In this document: in pieces, positions 13,442-22,398 of the stretch
Layout of the letters: every line of letters begins with the position of its first letter
Numbering within the stretch: the stretch's first letter is position 1
Origin: Deinococcus indicus
Lineage (GTDB): Bacteria; Deinococcota; Deinococci; Deinococcales; Deinococcaceae
Assembly (NCBI RefSeq): GCF_002198095.1
Contig: NZ_NHMK01000039.1
Span: 1 to 62,105, forward strand
Length of the DNA: 62,105 bases
Reading direction: 5' to 3'
Program-made: the position numbers and the translations under genes
Notes under the pieces: generated by a model
Database searches by the model: none
Seen by the model: the letters and a program-made list of their open reading frames with translations, nothing else
What the model was told of the DNA's origin: nothing

Positions 13442-15015
13442 GGCTGCCCTCCGGCCGGTTGCTCTGCGTCCGACTGCCCTGCGTCCGACTGCTCGCCGGC
13501 GGGCGCGTCGGGAATGACGACCGGGCCTGTTCCCAGCACGCCGCGCACGTAACCGTCGCCGCGCAGGTCGCTGGCGGCCGCCCCGGTGAAGGACAGCAGG
13601 GAGCCGCCGCCCACGGCGAGCGCCGCGACGAGCGCGGACGCCGCGTAGGCCGGCAGGCGCGTGCCGCGCGGGGCGGGCGCGGGCCGGGTGCCGGTCGCCT
13701 CGCCCCAGAAGAAGCCGCGCCAGACGTTCAGCAGCGCCAGCAGCGTCACGAGGCTCGCCAGCAGCGCGCAGGTGACCGCCACCCACGCGAGCGGGGTACC
13801 GCTCTGCACGCCGGCCTGCACGAGCGCGAACTTCGCGATGAACCCGGCGGTGGGGGGCAGTCCGGCGGTCGTCAGGGCGCACAGCAGGAACGCCCCGGCC
13901 AGCCAGGGCCGCTCGTCCAGGAAGCCGCGCGCGCGGACGTTGCGGGTCCCGGCGGCCCGTTCGGCCACGGCGGCGATCAGGAACAGCGCGGCCGTGACGG
14001 CCACGCTGACCGCGAGGTACGACAGCGTGGCGCGCAGCGCCAGCGGCGTGCCCAGGCCCAGGCCGAACGCGACGTACCCGGCGGAACTGACCACCGCGAA
14101 CGACAGCACGGAGCGCCACTCGCGCTGGCTGAGCATCCCGAGCGCGCCGTACAGCATGGTGACGCTGCCCAGGATCAGCAGCAGCGTCTGCGGCAGCGCC
14201 GGGTCCTCCGTGAACACGGTCGTGAACACCCGGATCAGGGCGTACGCGCCGACCTTGGTCAGGATCGCCGCGAAGAACGTGCCGGTCGCGGCGGGCAGCG
14301 CCGGGTACGTGCCGGGCAGCCAGAAGCCCAGCGGGAACAGCGCGCCCTTGGCGGCGAACACCAGCAGCAGCAGCACGCTGATGGCGTTGACCGTGGCGTT
14401 CGGGCCGAGTTCCGCGCTGCGCTGCGCGAGGTGCGCGAAGTTCAGTGTGCCCAGCGCGCCGTACGTCAGGCCGCAGGCCAGCACCAGCAGCGCGGACGCC
14501 GCGAGGTTCATCACGATGTACCGGAAGCCCTCGCGCAGCTGCTCGCGGGTGGAGCCCAGGACCGCCAGGGCGTAACTGGCGACCAGCATCACCTCGAAGG
14601 CCACGAACAGGTTGAACAGGTCGCCCGTCAGGAACGACATCTGCACGCCGGCGAACAGCACGGCCATCAGCGTGAACAGGTGGTGGCGTTCGCGCGCGGG
14701 GTCCGGGTTGACCAGCGCCGCCCAGGTCGCCAGCAGCGCCGACACGGACGCCAGGACGCTCATGAACGCGCCTAGACGGTCGGCGGTCATGACGATCCCG
14801 AACGGGGCGGGCCACGCGCCCAGCTCACTGACCAGCACCGCGCCGTTCCACACGGCCGACAGCAGCAGCGCCGAGCACAGCAGCGTCAGCAGCGCCGCCG
14901 CGAGCGCCAGTCCCGCGCGGGCGCGCCGGCCCATGGGGGCCAGCATCAGGATGCCCATCCCCAGCGGCACCAGGATGGGCGCCAGCGGCAGCCAGGAGGT
15001 CGTCACGCCGCTCAC
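13438..15015 (-). CDS. mrpD: Na+/H+ antiporter subunit D (MrpD/MnhD)
   Basis: 525 residues, GTG start overlapping mrpC (GTGA). It is a NuoN/NuoM-like proton-pumping membrane subunit with about 14 membrane segments. The conserved core is present: FNLFVAFEVMLVASYALAVL, the FAAKGALFPLGFWLPGTYP region with its Lys, and GLPPTAGFIAKFALVQAGVQ. The C-terminal 25 residues are acidic, Asp/Gln-rich and outside the family core. It is one of the two large subunits thought to carry ion translocation. Confidence 0.95.
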   Translation of the reverse strand: MSGVTTSWLPLAPILVPLGMGILMLAPMGRRARAGLALAAALLTLLCSALLLSAVWNGAVLVSELGAWPAPFGIVMTADRLGAFMSVLASVSALLATWAALVNPDPARERHHLFTLMAVLFAGVQMSFLTGDLFNLFVAFEVMLVASYALAVLGSTREQLREGFRYIVMNLAASALLVLACGLTYGALGTLNFAHLAQRSAELGPNATVNAISVLLLLVFAAKGALFPLGFWLPGTYPALPAATGTFFAAILTKVGAYALIRVFTTVFTEDPALPQTLLLILGSVTMLYGALGMLSQREWRSVLSFAVVSSAGYVAFGLGLGTPLALRATLSYLAVSVAVTAALFLIAAVAERAAGTRNVRARGFLDERPWLAGAFLLCALTTAGLPPTAGFIAKFALVQAGVQSGTPLAWVAVTCALLASLVTLLALLNVWRGFFWGEATGTRPAPAPRGTRLPAYAASALVAALAVGGGSLLSFTGAAASDLRGDGYVRGVLGTGPVVIPDAPAGEQSDAGQSDAEQPAGGQP

Positions 15016-15452
15016 GCGGGCCTCCGGGGCGCGCGGCGGGTGGAGGTCGGGGCCTCGGTCGGCTCGTCCGGCCCGAGGTGACTGGCGTCCGCGTGCAGGC
15101 CGTCCGGGCTGTCCGGGTCGCGGGCCAGACTGTCGCCGAAGGCCTCGACGTCGTCGTGCCCGGCGACCTGGTAGGCGCGCAGCGCGACGGTCAGCAGCAG
15201 CGCGGTCGTGGCGAACCCGATCACGATGGCGGTCAGGACCAGCGCCTGCGGCAGCGGGTCCACGTACGGGCCCTTCAGGGTCAGCAGGGGCGGCGCGTCC
15301 GGCCGCAGTCCGGCGACCGTCAGGATGGCGAGGTTCACGCCGTACGCGATGAACGCCAGTCCCAGCACCACCCGGATGATCGTGCGCGACAGCAGCAGGA
15401 ACACGCCGGTGCCGACCAGCACGCCGATCAGCAGCGCGAACAGCGGTTCCAT
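15012..15452 (-). CDS. mrpC: Na+/H+ antiporter subunit C (MrpC/MnhC)
   Basis: 146 residues, ATG start, three membrane segments in the first 105 residues. NuoK-like motifs GVNLAILTVAG and DPLPQALVLTAIVIGFATTA contain the usual buried acidic position region. The remaining 40 residues are a charged tail. A 79-bp gap separates it from mrpB, the only real gap in the operon. Confidence 0.93.
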   Translation of the reverse strand: MEPLFALLIGVLVGTGVFLLLSRTIIRVVLGLAFIAYGVNLAILTVAGLRPDAPPLLTLKGPYVDPLPQALVLTAIVIGFATTALLLTVALRAYQVAGHDDVEAFGDSLARDPDSPDGLHADASHLGPDEPTEAPTSTRRAPRRPA

Positions 15453-15531
15453 GTCGGCCTCCGGGTGGGGGTGTGGTGCGGGCGGCCCTGCGCCGCGCCC
15501 GGCGGGCGGGTCGGGGTCCGGGAAAGGTGGG

Positions 15532-16047
15532 TCATCGGTCGTCCTCCACCCGCTCGCGCGGGTTCACGTCAATCAGTTCGTAGGCGATGTGCAGGGCCGA
15601 GCCGGCCACGATCAGGTACACGCCCACGTCGAACAGCAGCGCGGTCGCCCACTCGAACTCGCCGGTCAGGGGCGTGCTGACGTACCCGTAGTCGCTTTTC
15701 AGGTACGCGCGGCCCAGCAGGTACGGGACCAGTCCGGTCGTGAACGACAGCGCCAGTCCCCACGGCACCACGGTCAAAGGCGGGAAGTTCAGCGCGCAGC
15801 GTCCGTTCGCCACGCGGTGCAGGATCAGCGCGCAGGCGGTCATGAGGCCCGCGATGAACCCCCCGCCCGGCGCGTTGTGCCCGCGCCACAGCAGCAGCGC
15901 CGTGAGCAGCATCACCAGCGCGAACGCCGCGCGGCTCACGACCCGCAGGACCGGGTCGCCCACGTCGGTCAGGGCGTTCGGCCGGGCCGCGGGGCCAGGA
16001 CGGGCGGCGGGCCGTTTCCCGGCGCGTCCCTTGCGGCCCCCGCTCAC
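15532..16047 (-). CDS. mrpB: Na+/H+ antiporter subunit B (MrpB/MnhB)
   Basis: 171 residues, GTG start overlapping the mrpA stop. A basic Arg/Pro/Ala-rich N-terminus of about 28 residues precedes four membrane segments. HNAPGGGFIAGLMTACALIL (about 55-74) is the MrpB signature. The C-terminal segment DVGVYLIVAGSALHIAYELI completes the domain. The subunit packs beside the C-terminal part of MrpA. Confidence 0.93.
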   Translation of the reverse strand: MSGGRKGRAGKRPAARPGPAARPNALTDVGDPVLRVVSRAAFALVMLLTALLLWRGHNAPGGGFIAGLMTACALILHRVANGRCALNFPPLTVVPWGLALSFTTGLVPYLLGRAYLKSDYGYVSTPLTGEFEWATALLFDVGVYLIVAGSALHIAYELIDVNPRERVEDDR

Positions 16048-18353
16048 GGTTTCCTCCGGGGGGCCGGCGCGGCCAGCTGTTCGGCGTCCACTTCCGGCGG
16101 GGCCTGTCCGGGCCGCCCCAGGCGCACAAGCGCGCCCACGGCGAGCGCCACGACCGCCACGACCGTGATCTCACCCAGCGTGTCGAAACCGCGGAAATCC
16201 ACCAGGATGACGTTCACGACGTTCTTCCCGCCGCCCTCCTTGTACGAGTTGAGCAGGTAGTACGGCGAGATCGGCGGCGCCAGGAAGCGCAGGCTGGCCA
16301 TGACCAGCAGCGTGGCGCCCGCCGCCGCGGCCGCCGAGAGCAGCAGGTCCAGGCCCAGGCGGCCCCGGGTGCGCGGCAGGTCCCGCACGCCCGGCAGGAA
16401 CCGGAACACCAGCAGGAACAGGATCACCGTGACCGTCTCGACCAGCAGCTGCGTGAGTGCGAGGTCCGGGGCGCGCATCAGCAGGAACGACACGGCGCTC
16501 CCGAACCCGGTCAGGCCGGTCAGGACGACCGCCGTCAGGCGGTTACGGGACAGCGCCACGCCCACCGCGCCCGCCACGAGCAGCGCCGCGACCGGCAGCG
16601 CCTCGAGGGGCACGGTCCCCAGCCGGGGCAGCACCTGCGGCGCCTGCCACACGGCGTACCCGCCGATCAGGGCGGACGCGCCCAGGCTCAGGCGCAGCTG
16701 GTCCGGCAGCGCCAGCCCCTGCGTGCGCGCGGTCACGCGGCTCGCCAGGGTGTTCAGCAGCGTCAGGATCAGCACGTACGACAGGTTGGCGTTCCAGCGC
16801 GGCGTCAGGCGTTCCTGCAGGCGCTGCGCGGCCGGAGCCTGCCACACCAGCGCCGCGCCCAGCGCCCAGGTGACCAGCGTGCCCAGCAGGGCGGGCGTCA
16901 CGCCATGCCACCAGCGGATGTGCCCACCGTACGACGCGAAGGCCAGCGCCTCCTGCGCCGTGCGGGTCAGCGTCTCGGTCAGGGCCGGCCACAGGCCCAT
17001 CAGCAGGGCCGCGCCGGCCAGCAGCGCCGCCGGGACCGTCAGGCCCGCGCCGGCCTCATGCGGCACCTTCGGGGCACTCAGCTCGCCGGTGAACACCCGC
17101 AGCAGCCGCGCGCTGTACGCGAAGGTCAGCGCGCCTCCCGCGACCGCCACCGCCAGGAACAGCGGTCCCTGGTGCCACATCGTCTCGTAGAACAGTTCCT
17201 TGCTCAGGAACCCGCCCAGCGGCGGCAGGCCCGCCATGCTCAGGGCCGCCAGCACGGCCACGACGAACGTGACCGGCAGCGCCCGGCGCAGACCCGACAG
17301 ACGCCGCACGTCCCGCGTGCCGGTCTCGTGGTCGATGATGCCCACCACGAAGAACAGCGCCGCCTTGAACGCCGCGTGGTTCAGCAGGTGCGTCGTCGCC
17401 GCGAAGCGACCCTCGGCGTCCGCTACGCCGTACAGGCTGACCAGCAGACCCAGCTGCGAGACCGTCGAGTACGCCAGCAGTGCCTTGAGGTCGTTCTGCC
17501 GCAGCGCCAGCCACGCGCCCCACACCATGGTCGCCAGTCCCAGCGGCACCAGCAGCCCACTCCAGAGCGGACTGACCGAGAAGATCAGCCCGAACTTCGC
17601 GACCAGCAGCACGCCCGCCTTGACCATCGTCGCCGAGTGCAGGAACGCCGACACGGGCGTCGGGGCTTCCATGGCGGTCGGCAACCACAGGTGGAACGGC
17701 AGCTGCGCAGACTTCGTCGCGGCGGCCAGCACGGTCAGCAGCAGCGCCGGCACGAACAGCGGCGAGGCCCGCACCGCGTCCAGATCAAGCTGCGACAGCT
17801 GCGCGCTGCCGCCGGCCAGTCCCAGCATCGCCACGGCCGCCAGCAGCGCCACGCCGCCCAGCGCGCTGATCAGGAAGGCCTTGACCGCCCCGTCACGCGC
17901 CGAACTGCGGGTGTGCCACAGGCCGATCAGCAGGAAACTCGTGACGCTGGTCATTTCCCAGAACGCGAACAGCGCCGCGAGGTTGTCGCTCAGGACCAGG
18001 CCCAGCATCGACCCGCCGAACGCCAGCAGGTACGGGTAGAACCGCCCGAAGCGCTCGCGGTCCGACAGGTACGTCACCGAGTACAGGCTCGCCAGCGTGC
18101 CGATCACGCCGATCAGCACCGCGAACATCAGCGAGAAGCCGTCCCCGCGGAACACCAGGTTCAGGCCCAGGTCCGGCACCCAGCGGGTCGTCTCGCTCAG
18201 CGTTTCGCCGCCCGTGCGCGAGGCCAGCAGCAGCGCCGGCACGAACGCCAGTGCGGCCAGCACGCCGGTCGCGCGGCCCAGGCGTCCGGCGAGCGCCGCG
18301 CACAGGGCCGCCATCAGGAACGGCAGCGCCACGGCCGCCGTCATCAGTCCCAT
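16044..18353 (-). CDS. mrpA: Na+/H+ antiporter subunit A (MrpA/MnhA)
   Basis: 769 residues, first gene of the operon. I chose the ATG at 18353 (MGLMTAAV) because it begins the first membrane segment; the frame remains open upstream but is Arg/Pro-rich and not membrane-like. It has a NuoL-like core with LFAFWEMTSVTSFLLIGLWH, a P-LPFHLWLPTAMEAPTPVSAF stretch (Lys/Glu/His channel residues) and GLPPLGGFLSKELFYE. A C-terminal MrpB-like region follows (APDLALTQLLVETVTVILF and the final GFDTLGEITVVAVVALAVGAL). It is the largest translocating subunit, and the order A-B-C-D-E-F-G is complete. Confidence 0.95.
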   Translation of the reverse strand: MGLMTAAVALPFLMAALCAALAGRLGRATGVLAALAFVPALLLASRTGGETLSETTRWVPDLGLNLVFRGDGFSLMFAVLIGVIGTLASLYSVTYLSDRERFGRFYPYLLAFGGSMLGLVLSDNLAALFAFWEMTSVTSFLLIGLWHTRSSARDGAVKAFLISALGGVALLAAVAMLGLAGGSAQLSQLDLDAVRASPLFVPALLLTVLAAATKSAQLPFHLWLPTAMEAPTPVSAFLHSATMVKAGVLLVAKFGLIFSVSPLWSGLLVPLGLATMVWGAWLALRQNDLKALLAYSTVSQLGLLVSLYGVADAEGRFAATTHLLNHAAFKAALFFVVGIIDHETGTRDVRRLSGLRRALPVTFVVAVLAALSMAGLPPLGGFLSKELFYETMWHQGPLFLAVAVAGGALTFAYSARLLRVFTGELSAPKVPHEAGAGLTVPAALLAGAALLMGLWPALTETLTRTAQEALAFASYGGHIRWWHGVTPALLGTLVTWALGAALVWQAPAAQRLQERLTPRWNANLSYVLILTLLNTLASRVTARTQGLALPDQLRLSLGASALIGGYAVWQAPQVLPRLGTVPLEALPVAALLVAGAVGVALSRNRLTAVVLTGLTGFGSAVSFLLMRAPDLALTQLLVETVTVILFLLVFRFLPGVRDLPRTRGRLGLDLLLSAAAAAGATLLVMASLRFLAPPISPYYLLNSYKEGGGKNVVNVILVDFRGFDTLGEITVVAVVALAVGALVRLGRPGQAPPEVDAEQLAAPAPRRKP

Positions 18354-18618
18354 GTCACGTCCGCCGCGCCGCTTCCGGGCGGGAGGGTGGGTTGTGTGTT
18401 CATCTGTGCCTCCTCTCGACAGGTGCGCTGCCAGGCAGTCTCCACCCGGAACCGTCCCCCTTCGGCTCCACGCGTCGTCCTCGGACCGTGACGGTCCGAC
18501 CGGTCTGTAGTCTACGGAGGAACGGCGCCCCGGTGCCCGTACCTGAAGTGCATCCGAAGGTCGGGGCGGGCGCCGGGCAGGACATTCCCACCCGCCCGGC
18601 GCGCTATGGTGACCCGCG
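18354..18618. other. divergent intergenic region, mrp operon / DUF2946 gene
   Basis: 265 bp between the two starts must hold promoters for the minus-strand mrp operon and the plus-strand copper-type cluster. GACCGTGACGGTCCGACCGGTC (18485-18506) is a compact near-palindromic stretch and the best operator candidate. I see no confident -10/-35 pair. Confidence 0.4.
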
Positions 18619-19170
18619 ATGCACGCCCGGCGCGCCCCCCTTCCCTTCACGGTCCGTGCCGTGGAGCGGTGCGTGCTGGTCCTGCTGACGCTCGTCGCGT
18701 CCCTGATGCACCTGACCCGCAGCCCCGGCGCGGGCGGCCTGGGCCTGACCCCTCCCGCCGTGACCCGCCCCGCCCTAGCTGCCTCCGGCCCGGCTGCGTC
18801 CGTCCGGGTTCTTCCGGCCGGTGAGCGCGCCGCCCCGGCCGACACCGCCGCCCACCCCGGCGCCGGACACCCGCCCCACGAGCACGCCAGCCCGGCGTCC
18901 GTCGCGGACGCACCGGCCGGGCACGCCCCGCACCGTCACGCGGGCCACGCGCGGACCGACGCCGCCCCGAACGCCCCGCCCGGACACGCGGAGCACGCCG
19001 GTCCCCACTGCCCCTTCTGCCTGACGGCCGGCTTCGCGCTGGCTGCCGCGCCCGCCACGACCCTCCCGACCGTGCCTGCCCCGGTCGTCCCTGCGGCCGT
19101 CCGCCCTGCCGGACCGGCCGTTTCTGCCGTCCGTCACGCGGACCCGCGTGCGCCCCCCACCCTGGGCTGA
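18619..19170 (+). CDS. DUF2946-like His-rich protein, copper-cluster associated
   Basis: 183 residues. One N-terminal hydrophobic segment (about 14-34) is followed by a long Ala/Pro/His-rich region with many HxH and GHA words. Then comes [16 protein letters not shown] (about 132-147), matching the H-x-CPxC centre of DUF2946 proteins, and a C-terminal RAPP motif typical of the family. Such proteins commonly precede copper uptake or resistance genes. The His-rich linker could bind metal. The next genes (DUF1775, CopC, CopD) support a copper role. Confidence 0.7.
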   Translation: MHARRAPLPFTVRAVERCVLVLLTLVASLMHLTRSPGAGGLGLTPPAVTRPALAASGPAASVRVLPAGERAAPADTAAHPGAGHPPHEHASPASVADAPAGHAPHRHAGHARTDAAPNAPPGHAEHAGPHCPFCLTAGFALAAAPATTLPTVPAPVVPAAVRPAGPAVSAVRHADPRAPPTLG

Positions 19171-19378
19171 GCGCCGCCCGCGCTGCAACGACCACGTTGC
19201 GCCGACACACGTTGCGCTGCGCTCCCGGCCACGGCCGCCGCGGCCCCCGTGGCCCATCCCCCCTGCCCGGAGTGCCCGGCACTTCCGGCTCCCTACTGCC
19301 GGCCCCCTGCCCCCGTTCCGCAGGTGCCTGTCTGCCGGCTGCGGCCCGCAGGTCCTGCCCCCACCCGAGGAGTTCCCC

Positions 19379-19834
19379 ATGAAAACCCTGATCCGTTCCA
19401 TGCTGTCCCTGTCCGCCGCCGTCCTGATCTCCGTGGCGGGGGCGCACGCGACCGTCCGTACCGAGGGCGGCCTGTCCGAGAGCAAGGTGGGTGTCAGCGA
19501 GACGTACCGCCTGAACGTCCCCACCGAGAAGGAGATCACGACCACGCAGATCCGCCTCGTCGTGCCGGCCGGCGTGACCATCAGCCGCTTCCAGGTGACG
19601 CCCGGCTTCACCCGCACCGTCACGAAGAACGCCGACGGACTGGTGACCGAGGTCGTGTGGAAGGGCCGCGTGGCCCCCATGGAGTACGCGCGGTTCTTCT
19701 TCCAGGCGCGCAACCCTGCGCAGGCGGGCGAACTGATCTGGAAGATCTACCAGACGTACAGTGACGGCAGCGTCGTGGCGTGGGACGACGCGGACCCTGC
19801 CAAGGGCCCGGCCGGCAAGACCACCGTCAAGTAA
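19379..19834 (+). CDS. DUF1775/YcnI-like exported protein, probable copper binder
   Basis: 151 residues, ATG start with GAGGAG upstream. The signal peptide is about residues 1-24, ending AGAHA|TV. After cleavage the mature protein begins with residues close to the His of AHATV, the site where YcnI-type proteins bind Cu(II). Conserved family stretches follow: [42 protein letters not shown] and [20 protein letters not shown]. The 208-bp stretch before it has no gene I can support. Confidence 0.85.
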   Translation: MKTLIRSMLSLSAAVLISVAGAHATVRTEGGLSESKVGVSETYRLNVPTEKEITTTQIRLVVPAGVTISRFQVTPGFTRTVTKNADGLVTEVVWKGRVAPMEYARFFFQARNPAQAGELIWKIYQTYSDGSVVAWDDADPAKGPAGKTTVK

Positions 19835-19853
19835 CCACCCAAGGAGAGTTCCC

Positions 19854-20252
19854 ATGCACCGACTCACTGCCCTGCTCGCGGCGCTCAGCCTGTCCCTGGC
19901 CGGCGCGCACACCGCCGTCACGTCCGTCACGCCCGCCCTGAACGCCACCGTGAGCGCCCCGGCCTCCGTGACCCTGACCTTCAACGAGGCCGTCGAGACG
20001 CGCTTTTCCACCTTCCGGGTGATGGCCGTCCCCACCGGCCGGACTGCCCAGGCCGCCGCCACGCTGGCCCTGGCCGAGAAGCCCGGCAGCGCCCGCCTCG
20101 TCAACCGCGCCGCCACCCTTCCCGCCCTGGCGGCCCGCGTGACCCTGCCGCTGCGCGCCGACCTGAAACCCGGCGCGTACGTGATCGCCTGGAAGATCCT
20201 CTCCGAGGACGGGCACCCCGTCTCGGGCCACAGCAGCTTCCGGGTCCGGTGA
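19854..20252 (+). CDS. copC: CopC-domain periplasmic copper-binding protein
   Basis: 132 residues, ATG start with AAGGAG upstream. The signal peptide ends at AGAHT (about residue 18). The mature protein has the CopC pattern: an N-terminal H-x-x-V-x-SVTPALNATV, SVTLTFNEAVE, then LKPGAYVIAWKILSEDGHPV with the closing DGHxxxG motif. CopC carries copper in the periplasm and usually works with CopD. It lies 19 bp after the YcnI-like gene in the same operon. Confidence 0.88.
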   Translation: MHRLTALLAALSLSLAGAHTAVTSVTPALNATVSAPASVTLTFNEAVETRFSTFRVMAVPTGRTAQAAATLALAEKPGSARLVNRAATLPALAARVTLPLRADLKPGAYVIAWKILSEDGHPVSGHSSFRVR

Positions 20253-20265
20253 AGGGCCGCCCCGC

Positions 20266-21078
20266 GTGACTGCCGCGCTGGCCGCCCTGGGCTTCGCGGG
20301 CGTGGCCCTGCTGCTGGGCGGGGCGCTGGCCCGCCGCTGGCTCACGCCGGGCCACCCCCCCACGCGCTTCCTGGGGGCGGGGCTGGCGCTGCTGCTGCTC
20401 GGCTGGCTCGGGCAGGCGGCCTTGACCCTGGGCGCGCTGGGGTTCACGGCCCCCACCGACCTGCTCGACTACCTGAGCGGCACCTCCACCGGCCGGGCCA
20501 TGCTGGGCGGCCTGATCGGCGCGCTGCTGCTGCTCGCCGCCGAACTGGGCAGCCGCCCGCGCTGGCCGGTCCTGGCGGCCGCGCTGCTGCTCGCGTGGGG
20601 CGCGGCCGGCACCGGGCACGGCGCCGGGCACGGCCCCTGGGTGCGCGGCCTGCACGCCGCGCACCTGCTGGCCATGTCCGTGTGGGTCGGAGGCGTGCTG
20701 GCCATCGTGACCACCCGGCCGCTCACGGTGGCCCTGGCGCGGCGGTTCACGCCGGCCGCGCTGGGCAGCGTGGCCGTCCTGGCCGGCACCGGCCTGCTCA
20801 TGGCGGGCGAGCACCTGCGCTCGCCCGCGCAGTGGACCGGCACGCTGTACGGGCAGACGCTGCTCGTCAAGGTGACCCTGGTCGCCCTGGCGCTCGGCGC
20901 GGCCATCCTGGTCCGCCGGGCGTTCGCGGCCCGCTCACCGCAGGCGCGGGTCGCCCTGGCGCGCGAGGCGCTGCTGCTCGTGACGGTGCTGGGCACCACC
21001 GCCGTCCTGAGCACCCTCCCGCCGCCCGCACCGGCCCCGTCGGCGGGACCGGCCCGCGCCGCGCCGCCGGGCCGGTGA
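20266..21078 (+). CDS. copD: CopD-like membrane protein
   Basis: 270 residues, GTG start 13 bp after copC. About eight membrane segments are visible. HAAHLLAMSVWVGGVLAIV (about 130-148) is the core CopD signature with the His pair and Trp-Val-Gly-Gly, and GHGAGHG just before it may bind metal. CopD proteins are thought to move copper across the inner membrane with CopC. The Pro/Ala-rich C-terminus is low complexity. Confidence 0.85.
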   Translation: MTAALAALGFAGVALLLGGALARRWLTPGHPPTRFLGAGLALLLLGWLGQAALTLGALGFTAPTDLLDYLSGTSTGRAMLGGLIGALLLLAAELGSRPRWPVLAAALLLAWGAAGTGHGAGHGPWVRGLHAAHLLAMSVWVGGVLAIVTTRPLTVALARRFTPAALGSVAVLAGTGLLMAGEHLRSPAQWTGTLYGQTLLVKVTLVALALGAAILVRRAFAARSPQARVALAREALLLVTVLGTTAVLSTLPPPAPAPSAGPARAAPPGR

Positions 21079-21130
21079 GCCTGCTGGTGACTCCGCCGGT
21101 GACCCCGCCGGGGCTTGTTACCCTGGGCCG

Positions 21131-22216
21131 GTGCCTGCCCCGTCCAAAGCTCTGTTCACTGCCGCGCTGCGCCGACACCCCTGGTTGACTGCCCTGCTGG
21201 GCGCCGCGCTGGCCTGGGCCGCGCTGTGGACGCTGCGCGCGCCCCTGCCGCCCGCGCCGCCCACCCTGAGCGGCTACGGGGCCGGCACGTACGAGCAGGC
21301 GGCCGCGCCGGGCGAGGCCCGCATCCGGCTGGACGACGGTCAGGTGGTCACGGCCGTCACGTACGCCGAATCCCGGCCGCGCCCCGGCCAGCGGGTCGTG
21401 GTTCAGGAGATCGGCGGCCAGCACGTCCTGGAAGGCCCGCTGCGCTGGCCGCTGCTGCTGGTCCTGCTGGCCCTGCTGATCGCCGCGACCCTGAGCGTCA
21501 CGGGCCTCCAGGGCTTCCGGGCGCTGCTGGGCAGCGGCCTGTGTCTCGCCGCGCTCTGGCTGGTGCTGCTGCCCCGCCTGACCGGCGGCGCCGGCACCCT
21601 GACGCTCCTGCCGTCCCTGGGGCTGGTCCTGGCGCTCAGCGTGTACTTCGTGCACGGCCTGAACCGCAAGAGCCACGCCGCGCTGGCCGCGCTGCTGCTG
21701 TGCGCGGCCGCCGGATTCGGCCTGCTGACCCTGCTGGTCGGCGCCGGCCACCTGACCGGCCTGTCCGACCGTGGCGCCACCGTCGCGCAGGCCTCCTACG
21801 GCGTGGACGCCGTCAGCCTGTACGTCGTGGGCGTCATGCTGACCGCGCTGGGCGCCATGAACGACGTGGCGATCACGCAGACCTCGGCCGTCGCGGCGCT
21901 CGCCCGCACCGGCCACGCCCGCAGCCGCCGCGACCTGTTCCGCCAGGGCATGCAGATCGGCGCGGACCACGCCTCCGGCATGGTGAACGTGCTGGTCCTG
22001 GTGTACGCTGCCGGCGCCCTGCCGCTCCTGCTGCTGCTGCGCGCCAACCGCACCACGCCGCTGTGGGTGCAGATGAGCGGCGAGGGCCTGTTCACCGAAC
22101 TGACCGCCCTGCTGCTGGCCCTGCTGTGTATGGTGCTGGTCGTGCCGGTCAGCACCGCCCTCGCGGCCCGCTGGATGTTCCGGGAGTCGCCCCCCACGGC
22201 ACCCGCCCCGGACTGA
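21131..22216 (+). CDS. YibE/F-like membrane protein
   Basis: 361 residues, GTG start. An N-terminal anchor (about 17-36) precedes a short soluble OB-like part (45-95, RIRLDDGQVVTAVTYAE), then seven or eight membrane segments with the family motifs GLNRKSHAAL and YVVGVMLTALGAMNDVAITQ. The latter is the YibE/F signature. The family is a multi-pass transporter-like group of unknown substrate. Its place after copCD suggests a linked role. Its TGA stop overlaps the first base of an SNR element. Confidence 0.85.
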   Translation: MPAPSKALFTAALRRHPWLTALLGAALAWAALWTLRAPLPPAPPTLSGYGAGTYEQAAAPGEARIRLDDGQVVTAVTYAESRPRPGQRVVVQEIGGQHVLEGPLRWPLLLVLLALLIAATLSVTGLQGFRALLGSGLCLAALWLVLLPRLTGGAGTLTLLPSLGLVLALSVYFVHGLNRKSHAALAALLLCAAAGFGLLTLLVGAGHLTGLSDRGATVAQASYGVDAVSLYVVGVMLTALGAMNDVAITQTSAVAALARTGHARSRRDLFRQGMQIGADHASGMVNVLVLVYAAGALPLLLLLRANRTTPLWVQMSGEGLFTELTALLLALLCMVLVVPVSTALAARWMFRESPPTAPAPD

Positions 22217-22372
22217 TACGGACTGCCGTTTGTTTCGCCGACAATCCGGAACTTCACCGCCCTGCCGGCTCCACGTCCGGAACCCGCTCCTCTCCCACTC
22301 TGCGGAGCAGCTCTACGAGTCGCTTCGCTCGGACCCACCGGGCTTTGCAGCCCATTCAATCGGAGTCCGTAT
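22216..22372 (-). repeat. SNR-like palindromic repeat, inverted copy
   Basis: 157 bp in the opposite orientation to the copy at 9993: it starts ATACGGACTGCCGTTTGTTT and ends CAATCGGAGTCCGTAT. The core GGCTCCACGTCCGGAACC is conserved. The element's first base is the last base of the preceding TGA stop. Confidence 0.85.
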
Positions 22373-22398
22373 GAAGCGCAGCGGCAACCCGGCGCCGT

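Noticed and set aside
13426..14775. Plus-strand frames opposite mrpD
   Set aside because: Antisense shadows of a membrane protein gene with low-complexity Gln/Arg content.
12944..14815. Minus-strand frame of about 620 codons spanning mrpE and part of mrpD
   Set aside because: Only the mrpE part (to 13441) reads as protein. The upstream part is Arg/Ala/Pro shadow sequence over mrpD.
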